Below, piece after piece: positions 1 through 10,075 of a stretch of 64,000 nucleotides of DNA. The DNA is from Proteromonas lacertae (taxonomy: Eukaryota; Sar; Bigyra; Opalinata; Proteromonadidae), in assembly GCA_002245135.1 (NCBI GenBank), contig NGBS01000296.1, forward strand, positions 186,001 through 250,000, given 5' to 3'. The notes beneath the pieces were generated by a model. That model did not search any database and had not been told where the DNA came from. It saw only the letters and a list, made by a program, of their open reading frames with translations. The first letter of the stretch is position 1. Each line of letters starts with the position of its first letter. The position numbers and the translations under genes were made by a program.

Positions 1-80
1 TTTAACTATAACCCAATATCACAGAAAAAATAGCTTCACAATAAAATAATAATAAAATTAAAACATTACTAATTAAAAAC

Positions 81-1599
81 TTACATTAACATTAAACTTA
101 AAACACTTAATAATAAAATCAAAGATCCAGCAATATTCTTACTACTAGCACCATTTCTTTCATTATTCTTACTTCTTTGATTCACTTCAATTATAGCAAT
201 TTCTGGTAATAAACAATCAATACCTTCATTTGTACCATAGAAATTCTCATTTCCATACATTCTTCTGATTGGTTCCTGATAAATGCATTCAATTGGATCA
301 GCATAGAAAGCATTAGCATCATTAAAACCAGCATCATACACATATGCAATATGTTTGTGATTATTTCTCCATCCATTATCATTACATATTTCCATTGTAT
401 CTACTCCCATTATCCAATCAGGTGAACCATCTAAATAACTCATAACGGTAATAAATGGATAATCTCCATTGACATTAATACCATATTCTTTTACTTCATT
501 TCCATAATAAAAATCATCGAAGAAATAGACTTTGTTTACATGATCATGGTGTTTATCAGTATAATTGTTATTATCAGTTCCATATACTAAAAATTCATAG
601 ATATCTTGATCTAAATAAGTTCCTTCATTCAAATATTGAACATCTTGATCATGATTAATTATGACAGTTCTTAAGAATGTAGTGTTTGATGGAATTGGTG
701 AAAATCTTTCAATTGAATATAAACCATTTATTCTAACAACATAATCTTCATCATCTCCATGAATACAATATCTATTATCTGGAACTCTTTCAACTTTTAC
801 AGTTACCATATCTGTTAAAGTATCATAAGGACCAGCATTATTATTACTGTTGTGGAAGACATCTGTTGGTTCTAATTTTCGAATTAAATCACAACAATGT
901 GGTTCTTCTTTAGAATACCATTCTCCTGTATTATACATACCTACATCAAGTGGATATAACTATTTATTATTATGATATATATATATATATATATACATTG
1001 ATTAATCCACGGTTTATCCAAATACTTTCATCTTCATTGCATAAGTTGATTCCTGATTCACCAACAAACCAATCTGGACTGTCTTCAATACGAGCGATTA
1101 AGGATACATAATTGTGAACATTATCTGCTGGAATATCGATGTAATAGTTGCAATCATGTTGAAAACCTGGTGTTTGTGAGAAATATTTAACTATTGTATT
1201 TCCTTTTCCTAAAATTTTTAATAATCTGAAGTATTTATACTATCTAATTGATAACTATTCACATAATTTATTAAAGGTTGAGGATCATCATTTACAACGA
1301 ATTGCATAACTTCTGTTTTAATTAATTAAATAAATTTAAAGCCTACCTTCTGATGCATTTTCACGAAGCTTGAATAAATAGAATTCTGGTGAATGAACGA
1401 TCACTAACATTTCTGATAATCTTGGATCTTCTGGAACTGTTATATAAGTTTTATTTGTGAATCTTGATTGAAGATTTAATCGATATCTTGCCAATTCTAT
1501 GTGAAGTGAGTATAAAGCTTAAATCACACTATCTGGACATTTATCAGCATGAATTAAAGGTGATAAAAATAAAATTATAAATAATAAAGCGAACTTCAT
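81..1599 (-). CDS. Secreted/GPI-type protein with two Spondin-N-like domains
   Basis: The start at 1599 opens a hydrophobic signal peptide (MKFALLFIILFLSPLIHA). Short introns near 1540-1508, 1345-1312, 1230-1200 and 994-960 join the exons in frame. Two related domains follow. Each has the Spondin-N hallmark SPDW(F/I)(V/M)G, then a conserved Leu/Ile-Cys, and a downstream Tyr-Pro-x-Asp or Tyr-Asp-Ala-Gly element (YPLDVG in the first, YDAGF in the second). The C-terminus is a small-residue stretch (GASSKN) and a hydrophobic tail ending at the stop, as in GPI-anchored proteins. Spondin-N domains in animals occur in secreted matrix proteins; adhesion or matrix binding here is inference. The first intron uses a GTGTGA donor, unlike the usual GTATAT, so that join is less sure. 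Confidence 0.7.
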
Positions 1600-1820
1600 T
1601 GAATATAATGATATAAAAAGTGAAGAAAATTCAAACTGATTTAAGTGATTATTTTCACACTTTTATCCTTTACAATCATTTATATTAATCCATCGGATAT
1701 GATTATTAATAAATGATATTACTCATACATAAATATATCACTTTTATAAAAATGATATTCTCAACACACACAAATCAAAATGAGAAAAAAAAAGAAAGAC
1801 AGTATAAATAATTAAAATAT

Positions 1821-4210
1821 CTATGGATATGGTATTGGAGTTTGACTCTGATTTTGCATTTGCGCAGAAAGAGATTTTGAAGCAGATTTTGAAGCAGATT
1901 TCACTAAATCTTCATCTGGGTCTCTATCTTCATCAGATTCAGCTCTAGTCATCACAGCATGACTAGATAAAGTGGCATATCGAGCACCAGTTACATAAGA
2001 AGCAGCAGTTGCAAATGTAGTTCCTCCATTTCCAAAACCAACTCCTGTAGCAGCAGTAGCTTGAAAGCAAACATTATCTCTCATTTCATCTCTCATATTA
2101 GTTATATTGGTTGTACTATTAGCTGCAGCAACGTCATGAAAATTGACTTGATTGGGATGATCAACTACATTACCTTTTAAATACCCTGATATCTCTGAAT
2201 TACTAAATACAATACTAAAACCTGAATAAGGAGCATTATCTTTCTTTGTAGATTTCTGTTGTAATTCTTCTAATCTCATATCATTAACTCTTTGAAATAC
2301 TACCCACTGTATTTCTTCAGGCATTTCTTGGAATCTGTTAAACCATTTTAAGGTTTGTTTGGCTTGTAAGAATTGTACACTTTTTAAGAACTTTGAACAA
2401 TAGAAGTGTTGTACCCTGTCAGTTACATAGTCGTGAATTTCATCAAATAATTTGGGAGATATTTGAATAGTATCCATTTTGTACAAAACATCATCAACTA
2501 ACTGTTTCTTTACTGTCACTTTAAAAGCAGCTTTCTTACCCAAATAAGTCTGGAATATTCTTAATGCAAAACAATGAAGCTCGGCTTGACTACACCTACT
2601 TGCTATAACTTTGAAATATTCTAAATCTAACCAGAATGATAATAATGGTGCTTGTCCAAGATCTTTCATATAGAAATATAAACATTCTCTTGTGATTGGC
2701 TCTTGTAAAACAGCAGCATAAGTTGCAGCCTTTTGATCCATTGGTCCAATTTTACGAATTGGTGCAAATTTAACAGAAAAATAACATATAAACAATATCA
2801 AGTCAAATGCTTGAAGCAGATAAGATAATACGAAATATCCATTACCCATTTGTGGTATTATAACATCTGCAACCATTAAATAAATAAATATGATCAATGA
2901 ACATAATAATAAAGCAATTCCTCTTAATAACCATCTTAAAACAAAAGAGAGTTTTAATCGTTCAAGATGATAAAACATTGTTAAACCGTAGAAACTATAA
3001 TAAACCTATTTTAAATATAAAAATATATATATAATGATAAAATCAATATTTTAATATATATATATATATATATACAGATGGTGCAAATAATAGCCCTCTA
3101 TCAATCATTCTAGGTATACATTGCATCTGCTCAACAATTCTTCCATCATCTAATGTATAAATCATATTAACCCAAGGATTATGCGCACATAATATATATA
3201 TAGTCAAAACAACATATGTTTCAATACAATGAGCATAATAAAACCGTTTCTTTTCCCAAGGACTCATTACCATTTGAGTTTCTTGATATTTCAAGTGATC
3301 TAAGATGATATTGAGTGATGCAACGATTGTATGGACTCCATAGACATATAAATACACTACTACATTACAAGATGTTTTATTTAATTCAATGGAGGATGAT
3401 AAATAATCAGATATTGCTACTAATAAATGACCAAGTGACAATAACAATAAAAATATGGGATGTGTTCTGACAGTGACAACTATTACATTACATTTAACAA
3501 ATGTTATGGCTATTGACAAGATTAACATGAATAATGTGATTGCGACAAAGATTAATGACCAAATTGAGATGGCGGAATTTGTTTCGAGTTTTTTACATTG
3601 AAATGTTTCATTTCTTAATGTATATTTGGAATAACATTCTTCTGACTTCTTTTGCCATTCTACTTGAAATAATCCATTATCACATTTACCTGCAAATATA
3701 GAAAAATCTTCTTCTTTACAATCTATATTGGTTCTTACCACTGGAAATTCAAAGAAACTATCATAATCCAACTCATTATCTCGTAATTTGTCATTAACTG
3801 AATAAAAATGTATTACTATAGATTCATCATCTTCTAAAAAATATTTTGATGTATTATAGGAAACTTTGATGGTTTCACTATCAGAGGGCAATATAACTCC
3901 TGATTTAGGATTAAACATATAATCAGTGAGAAAGGGCGGTATATCAAATTTCAGTTTCAATAGTCCGGTGTTTTTAATACTAAATGACGTATTTGCTAAT
4001 TCCCAGGATGTAGAATAATTTATAAATAGTTTTGAAGATGACAATTCGTAAGAATATGCTGCAAAAATAAACAATAAAAAATATACATTCATCTTTCGGT
4101 GTTAGATCATCATCATCTTCTGATGTCTCAGATAAAAAAAGATCTTTATCTCTACACAAAATTAATCCTAAAAAAGCATTAATAATAAATAAATTATATA
4201 AGCATCTCAT
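1821..4210 (-). CDS. Seven-transmembrane receptor fused to an RGS domain
   Basis: Three exons (4210-4087, 4058-3076, 3005-1821) total 2,292 nt, an exact 763-codon frame plus stop. The order is: signal peptide (MRCLYNLFIINAFLGLILC), an ectodomain of about 200 residues with paired cysteines, and seven hydrophobic helices. The (TA)n intron at 3075-3006 falls between helices 4 and 5. After helix 7 comes an RGS-like domain starting near VLQEPITRECLYFYM and LLSFWLDLEYFK. The tail is acidic and serine-rich. RGS domains speed GTP hydrolysis by G-alpha, so the protein probably senses an outside ligand and limits its own G-protein signal, as proposed for plant RGS1. Ligand unknown. The first intron is only 28 nt. 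The 7TM class was not determined. Confidence 0.8.
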
Positions 4211-4334
4211 TTAAGTATATAATTATAATAAACAGACTTAAAAACAACAAAAATTAACTTGCCGTTATTCGAGGTTATTGAGACAACATTTTCACTACCC
4301 CCCATTATTTATAAAGAACAAAACAAAAATTGAA

Positions 4335-5936
4335 TTACAATATCATATCAGATAAATCATTTGAAAATTCAATAGGCACATCAACCGGAATAGGTTGTAA
4401 GTTTTTAATCTCTTCATCTTCTTCCTGCATGAGTGGTTTATTGCTTTTTTCTTTCTGCCTTTGAACACCAGCATCTCTTTCTTGGTTATAATGCTGTGAC
4501 AACAAATCAGTCTTATGAAATTTATCTTCTGGAAGTGATTCACCGTTATATGGAGTATCTTGATCAACATCATTGGTCACTTCCTCCACTACACTTGTTT
4601 TATTCATCTCTTGTATCTCTTTAGAAATATTTGTGCCGGATTTATCATTATCATCACTTAGAGCCTGTTGCAATATCCATTCTTTGCTACCTATATCAAT
4701 ACTATCAAAATTAGTATAATATTCAGAATCAATAAAGAATTTTCCTGTAAATTGATGAGATGTTGAATTAAAAAACAATTTGTGCTTCTTCTCCTCATCC
4801 TTAGCATTATATAGTAATACATAAGGTATATTAACTTCACACTTTTTATAATTCCTTATATTAATTACAATAGATGTTAAATTATATTTCAAATTTATAT
4901 CTTTCAATTTGATAGAATGGTATTAATTGAAATTCTAATATGAAATAATCAGGTATTTTTGTATATTGATCTTGATAATCACACTGTTCCAGATCTTCAA
5001 GTAACATTTGTTCAGTGTCTTTATAATAATGAATTGTATATTTCAAATCTTCTAAAACATTTGACTATAAAAAATGAAAACAATAAGAAAAAGAATATAT
5101 ATATATATATATATATATATACTACTGGAAGTGGTTTATTCTGCTGTTGAACTTTTGGCTTTGTAGATGATGATGATGATGATGTTATTGTTTTTGATTT
5201 ATTACTATTTTCATCAACTTCTTCTATCACTACACTCTTTTTCTTTCTAATATACTGAGGTTGTATTTCTTTTCCTTTATATTTCAATTTTGGTAATTTA
5301 TATTGATGATTTAATGTCAACTTATATTTCTGCTCTACATATCCAAGTGATAAATCAATGACAAAATGTTTAAATGATATATCTTTAGAGGATTCTATTA
5401 CCACTTCTGGATTGACAATAATATCATAAGTACTACATAAGTTACCTTTATTATCTTCTTCTTTATGCTCAGAACCTAAACTTAATGGAATATTTAAACC
5501 TTCTTGTTCATTACCTTCTGCATCTAATTGTTTCTTTCTTGAAAACATACCTACTTTTGTGTGAGTACAAATATTTAAAAACACTTTATCATTTGTTTCC
5601 ATATTGTTTGTTTTTACGACAAATGCTTCTTCTGGAGTGACTTTTTCATAGTCTTCATCTTGTGCTATACCTTTTTCACCCATATAACCTTTACCTCCTG
5701 GTAATTTTGCTTTAAACTCACCTTGAGCTGCTTCTTGGAGTTCTCTAACTATTTTAGCATATTCTTCTGGTTGAGTTTGCTTTAATATATCTAAGTACTA
5801 TTCCAATAAAATAAAATATGCAAAATACTTCAGCATAATCCTTAATGAAAGCTTCTCTTTCCTTTTCATCCATATCTTGAGGATTAGTCTTTTGTGGGGG
5901 ATTTTTTGGTTTTACATACTCGATATTATCACTCAT
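4335..5936 (-). CDS. PIH1-domain protein, probable axonemal dynein assembly factor (DNAAF2/PIH1D type)
   Basis: The gene begins MSDNIEYVKPKNPP at 5936. An intron near 5822-5799 and a (TA)n intron near 5121-5070 join three exons. The N-terminal half is a clear PIH1 domain: FVVKT, KVFLNICTHTKVG, a lone IPLSLG, a D-x-x-G-N-L-C-x-x-Y-D block and KLPKLKYKGKE. A serine linker and a CS/p23-like beta region (PDYFILEFQL, NIPYVLLYN) follow. PIH1 proteins act with HSP90 to preassemble dynein arms in the cytoplasm of flagellated cells. Frame zero ends at a TAA at 4884-4882, yet the CS-like sequence goes on in the +1 frame to 4335. See the finding on apparent +1 shifts; a non-canonical 82-nt intron is the alternative. 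Confidence 0.75.
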
Positions 5937-5966
5937 TTTTGAATTAGAAAAAACAAAAAAACAGTT

Positions 5967-5980
5967 TCAAACAAGTTTGA
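5967..5980. promoter_or_regulatory. Inverted-repeat motif TCAAACAAGTTTGA in a divergent promoter
   Basis: This 14-nt imperfect palindrome (TCAAAC-AA-GTTTGA) lies in the 126-bp gap between the PIH1 gene and the P/Q-rich gene. The same 14 bases occur at 35558-35571, just upstream of the helical-repeat gene. A regulatory role is inference from position and repetition. Confidence 0.35.
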
Positions 5981-6062
5981 TCAGTTTCATTTTAAAATTT
6001 CTATTTTTTCTCTTTATAGTTAATAGAATCTTGTTTAATACCTTTATTCGCATTTATTAATA

Positions 6063-7391
6063 ATGGATGATTATGAACTTAGTAAAAGAACATCTCGTTA
6101 CAACGATTCAATAAGTCGAAAGTATATATAATTTGTATATAATAATGATAGAAGTCGAAACACAAGATCAGCTCCCACTTCAGTTGCTTTAGAACCAATT
6201 GTTGTTTTTGGAAGTAATAGAGTGTCAACTGCAAGTTCATACAAGTCTGCTAAATCTATGACAGACTCAATGAAGCAAAGTAAGAAATTTCCAAAACTAT
6301 CTACAATAATTTCAATATCTCATTCTCAATCAGCCAGTGCTAATCCATCCCAAAAACAAAACGTCCCAAATCTACATCCAACACCTCCCCGTGCACCACT
6401 TCCATTATCTACTCTATTAACACCAGATAAAAGAATAAAAACATCATTAACAAGTCCATCATTATCTCATAGATCTTATACTCCTTCATCTCAATACACA
6501 TCGATATCAAAACCAGCACCACCACCACCACAACTGGCACTTCCTCTGCAACAGCAGCAACAATATCAACAACCTCCTTATCATCCTCAATATCCATTTG
6601 ATCCTCACCAACAATATCCACCTCAATATCAACAATATCATCCTCAACAACCTTATTATCCACCTCCTGGACAATCTCCATATCCTTTAGAAAATCAAAA
6701 TTATCAACAGCAGCATTATTATTATCAACAACAACAACAACCAATACAGCCACAACAAATGCCTTATTTATATCAACCATCACAACAACCATTGTATTAT
6801 CCTCCACCATTACAGAATCATTCAACAATAGGTGTTCCACAATCAGAAGTTCCTGATAAAATAGTATATAGAGAAGTACAAGAAGAAAAACCACTATCTC
6901 CAAGACAATATTTCATATATAGGAATGGTTGTGCTTTGAAAATAATGAAATGGTTTAAGAAACAAAAACAAATCAGATTGGAAAAGAAAACAGATGGTTA
7001 TTCAAGTCAAAGTTATAAAGATACTCCACATGCAAATGATGAAAGGATAATAAGACAAGCTGATCAATTCTTAATAGATCAACAAACTAGAAAGAATAGA
7101 AGTTTACTTGGAGAATTAACAAAAGAAATATATGAAGAAGATTTAAATGATGCTTTAAGGAATATTATAATAGAAACTCTACATGAAGAAGTATCTGAGT
7201 ATTTTAGTAGACATGAAGTGGTTTATAACAAAAGAATATCAGATCCACCTATATTTGATATAGAACCGGAACGAATTGAGATTAGATCTTTAATTCGAGA
7301 AGGTATATTAGATAGATTAATATCTCATGGATTATTGAACAAATTAAGTAGAGATACAAACTGTGAAGATAATTTTTATGATTTACCCTAA
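6063..7391 (+). CDS. Proline/glutamine/tyrosine-rich protein with a conserved-looking C-terminal helical region
   Basis: Exon 1 (6063-6121) opens MDDYELSKRTSRYND. A 30-nt intron (6122-6151) joins it in phase to a long second exon. Residues of about 120-240 are low complexity, rich in Pro, Gln and Tyr. The last 190 residues are charged and predicted helical, from KIVYREVQEEKPLSPRQYF onwards. I do not recognise the family. The gene is divergent from the PIH1 gene and converges on the STK32-like kinase, with only 82 bp between stop codons. Confidence 0.75.
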
Positions 7392-7473
7392 TTTAAATAA
7401 TAGTTATATTTATTTCGAAAAAAATATGTGTTATATATAATTTATATTCATAAATAATGATAGTTTAAAATGT

Positions 7474-8672
7474 CTAATGATGATGATGATGGCTTCCTCC
7501 CTGATTATCATTTCTCTTCACTCTATTTCTACTTTCTTCATCTAAATCATCACCAGCAGTAGCACCTGCTTTATAAACAGGATTTCCATCAGAATCAACC
7601 TCCACTTCGGTATTAAAATTATAATTTTCGAACAATACTTGATGCTCAGGGGTTAATCTCTGTTTCGGTTTATCATTCTCATCAAATGTAGCAATTAAAT
7701 CATTTGGACCTGTATCACAATTAGCTTTCTTAACATCAGGTTTAAATGGAGCCAAACTCTCATCTTTCTGTCTGAAATTCTCCCAGTCAAATCCTTCAAA
7801 CCATGGATGTTCTATTAATTCCCTAACACCATGTCGACAACCTAATCTTTTGTGATAATCGGGTTCTAAAGTTTGTACCAGGAAATCAGCAGCTTCTTGA
7901 GGAATGTCTTTACTGATCTCTTTAACAGCAGTTACTGGATCTAAATTCTGTTGTGTTGTATCACCTGTAGGGTCATTATTGGGATATGGCCACATTCCAC
8001 TTAGAAATTCATATGCCACAACACCAACTGAAAAAAACTCAGATACACGATTATGTTTATGACCTTTTCTTAATATTTCTCCTGCCATATAAGCAATTGT
8101 ACCACTTTCTGCATAACAATAACCATCTTGAAGTCTTTGTGATATACCAAAATCGGTTAGACGAATATAACCATTTGCATCTAATAACATATTATCTGGT
8201 TTAATATCTCTGTGAATTATATCTTTACTATGTAAATATTCTAATGCTATTAGCAAACAGGCAATGTAAAATTTGGCTTGATCATTTGTGAAGTGTCTGG
8301 TAGGTGAATGTTTTAATTGATATCTTAAATCTCCACCTAAACAAAGATCCATAACCATATAGCAGTTATCTTCATCTTGAAAAGAGTAAAACATATTTAC
8401 CAGGAAAGGATTATTGACGTACATCAACAAATTCCTTTCATTCATAATCATATCAGCATTTTGTGTCTTAATTACAGTTTGTTTTTCTAATGTTTTAATT
8501 GCGTACCATTTACCACTATAGAGATATTATAATAACTAAAATACGTAGGTTTATGAACACAAGCATTTACTTTACCGAAACCACCCTGACCTATGACTCT
8601 TTCTACTGTAAAGTGGGAAAGATTCACATGTAGAGGATCTGTTATGTTTTCTGAACTCTCAGTACACCCCAT
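7474..8672 (-). CDS. Myristoylated STK32/YANK-like AGC protein kinase
   Basis: Exons 8672-8545 and 8515-7474 join across a 29-nt intron to give 389 residues. MGCTES at the start is a good N-myristoylation and Cys-acylation site. Kinase motifs are intact: GQGGFGKV loop, AIKTL, HRDIKPDN catalytic loop, DFG, and an APE-equivalent MAGEIL. The run HPFLVN-like NPFLVNMFYSFQDED and the LGGDLRY segment are typical of STK32 (YANK) kinases. The protein ends in five histidines before TAG; this is encoded by a natural ATG/CAT repeat and not by a vector tag. Substrates are unknown. Confidence 0.85.
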
Positions 8673-8704
8673 CAGTTTATTTTAGAAAGTAACGAACTGA
8701 AAGA

Positions 8705-8716
8705 GCTTGGCTCGAT
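8705..8716. promoter_or_regulatory. Shared upstream motif GCTTGGCTCGAT
   Basis: This 12-nt, relatively GC-rich word starts 33 bp upstream of the STK32-like start codon. The same 12 bases recur at 40291-40302, between the divergent starts of folylpolyglutamate synthase and the SP-RING gene. A promoter role is inference. Confidence 0.3.
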
Positions 8717-8851
8717 TTTAAAGACGGTTTGTATTAATTTCAACCAAAACAAACTCCTAATCTAATCTGTGTGCTTTTGGTATTTGAAGCGTATAGTAGT
8801 TTGAATTCTTTTGAGATTTTAGTAATACATCATCAAACAAAACATTAACAA

Positions 8852-9949
8852 TCACACATTAATATATATGAATATAAGAATCATGAAATATATAATATTC
8901 TGTATATACATCTCCACTTTGTCAAGATTCATCAATGAACTTCCTCTTTTGCGAGTAATGCTGTTTTCAGATGGACTATAATCAAATATAGTTTCATAAA
9001 CTGTACTGTTTTTATTCTTCTTTGTCAGATAATGCTTTCTTGGACTTCTGCTTATTCTATTTCTCTTATTTGATATATCTTTCTTCAAATCTTCATACAT
9101 TTGATTCAAGGCAGCACATTTCGATTCTAATGATTTATTCTGATATGTCAAATCTTCAATCATTCTATTAGACTCACTTATATTATCACTATATTTAATG
9201 TCTAATTGATTATATTTTTCTTTCATTTCTGATAGTTGTCTAATTAAATTACAATTATGTTCATTCAATTTATATATTTCATTTTCTTTTTCACTGTATA
9301 ATCTCTCATAGGATTCTAGCTTAGTTGTATAGAATAGAATATTTTGATTTGACTGATATTCATCTATACTTTTCATTCTTTCAATTTTCTCTTTTTCTAC
9401 TCTTATTTCTTCTATTTGTTTGTTTAAAGCACTGATTATTGAGTTTAATTCTTCTTTAATTACTTGCTTTTCTTTATTCAAATCATTTATCACTTTTTTC
9501 ATTGATTTATTGTCAATTTCTAATTTTCTTATTCTTTCGTTTAATTTATTGTTTGTTTCAATTAATTTCTGATTATCTAAAGAAGCTTTACTTGGTGATT
9601 GACTTTTAGGAGTTTTAGTTATATCTTTCAGTGGTATTCGTTTATTTGGAGATCTAAACACATATGTATCAATACTTGATGCAGATGTATTTGGATTGGT
9701 GTTTTCATCAATAACATATGGTGTCATATCAATTATCTTACTACACTTTGGTGTTGAGTAAAAAGCATCAGTACATGATTTTGACCTGTGAGAAATACAT
9801 GTTGAATGTGCTGCCTTTTTAAGATTTGCTAGCTTTTCAGAAAAGGATTTTTCAAAGCTATCTAGTTCTTGCGAAAAAGAATTACCATCCAATCTATTAT
9901 CATTATTTAAAGCACTTGAAAAGCTACAATCATCAATTGAAGTTGTCAT
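8852..9949 (-). CDS. Coiled-coil protein of unknown function
   Basis: One open frame starts with MTTSIDDCSFSSALNN. The first third is serine-rich and basic, with proline-directed Ser/Thr sites (TPKSQSPSK). About 170 residues of heptad-rich coiled coil follow, then a basic Ser/Arg stretch (NRISRSPRKHY). The last hydrophobic residues before the stop lie after a GTATATAC sequence, so the real C-terminus may be DKVEM followed by a further small exon. A cytoskeletal or centrosomal role is possible but not shown. I do not recognise the family. Confidence 0.6.
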   Translation of the reverse strand: MTTSIDDCSFSSALNNDNRLDGNSFSQELDSFEKSFSEKLANLKKAAHSTCISHRSKSCTDAFYSTPKCSKIIDMTPYVIDENTNPNTSASSIDTYVFRSPNKRIPLKDITKTPKSQSPSKASLDNQKLIETNNKLNERIRKLEIDNKSMKKVINDLNKEKQVIKEELNSIISALNKQIEEIRVEKEKIERMKSIDEYQSNQNILFYTTKLESYERLYSEKENEIYKLNEHNCNLIRQLSEMKEKYNQLDIKYSDNISESNRMIEDLTYQNKSLESKCAALNQMYEDLKKDISNKRNRISRSPRKHYLTKKNKNSTVYETIFDYSPSENSITRKRGSSLMNLDKVEMYIQNIIYFMILIFIYINV

Positions 9950-10075
9950 TATTAAGAAAATTGAAGAAGCAATTTTAAAAATTTAACGGCTAGTTAAATA
10001 AATAAAAAGACGTTTTATGTATTTATAAGGAACCATGATGATAACATACCATCAGTATGATTTTTTATAGTTGCT

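Noticed and set aside
4335-4907. Separate gene downstream of the PIH1 gene
   Set aside because: No promoter gap, and its sequence continues the CS-like domain; treated as the same gene in the +1 frame.
6409-6903. Minus-strand 164-residue open frame opposite the P/Q-rich gene
   Set aside because: Low-complexity Val/Asp sequence mirrors the Gln/Pro repeats on the coding strand; no start context or homology.
7474-7500. C-terminal GGS plus five His codons resembling an affinity tag from a vector
   Set aside because: The run is an ATG/CAT microsatellite in native AT-rich sequence followed by a normal stop and 3' region; no vector sequence is near.
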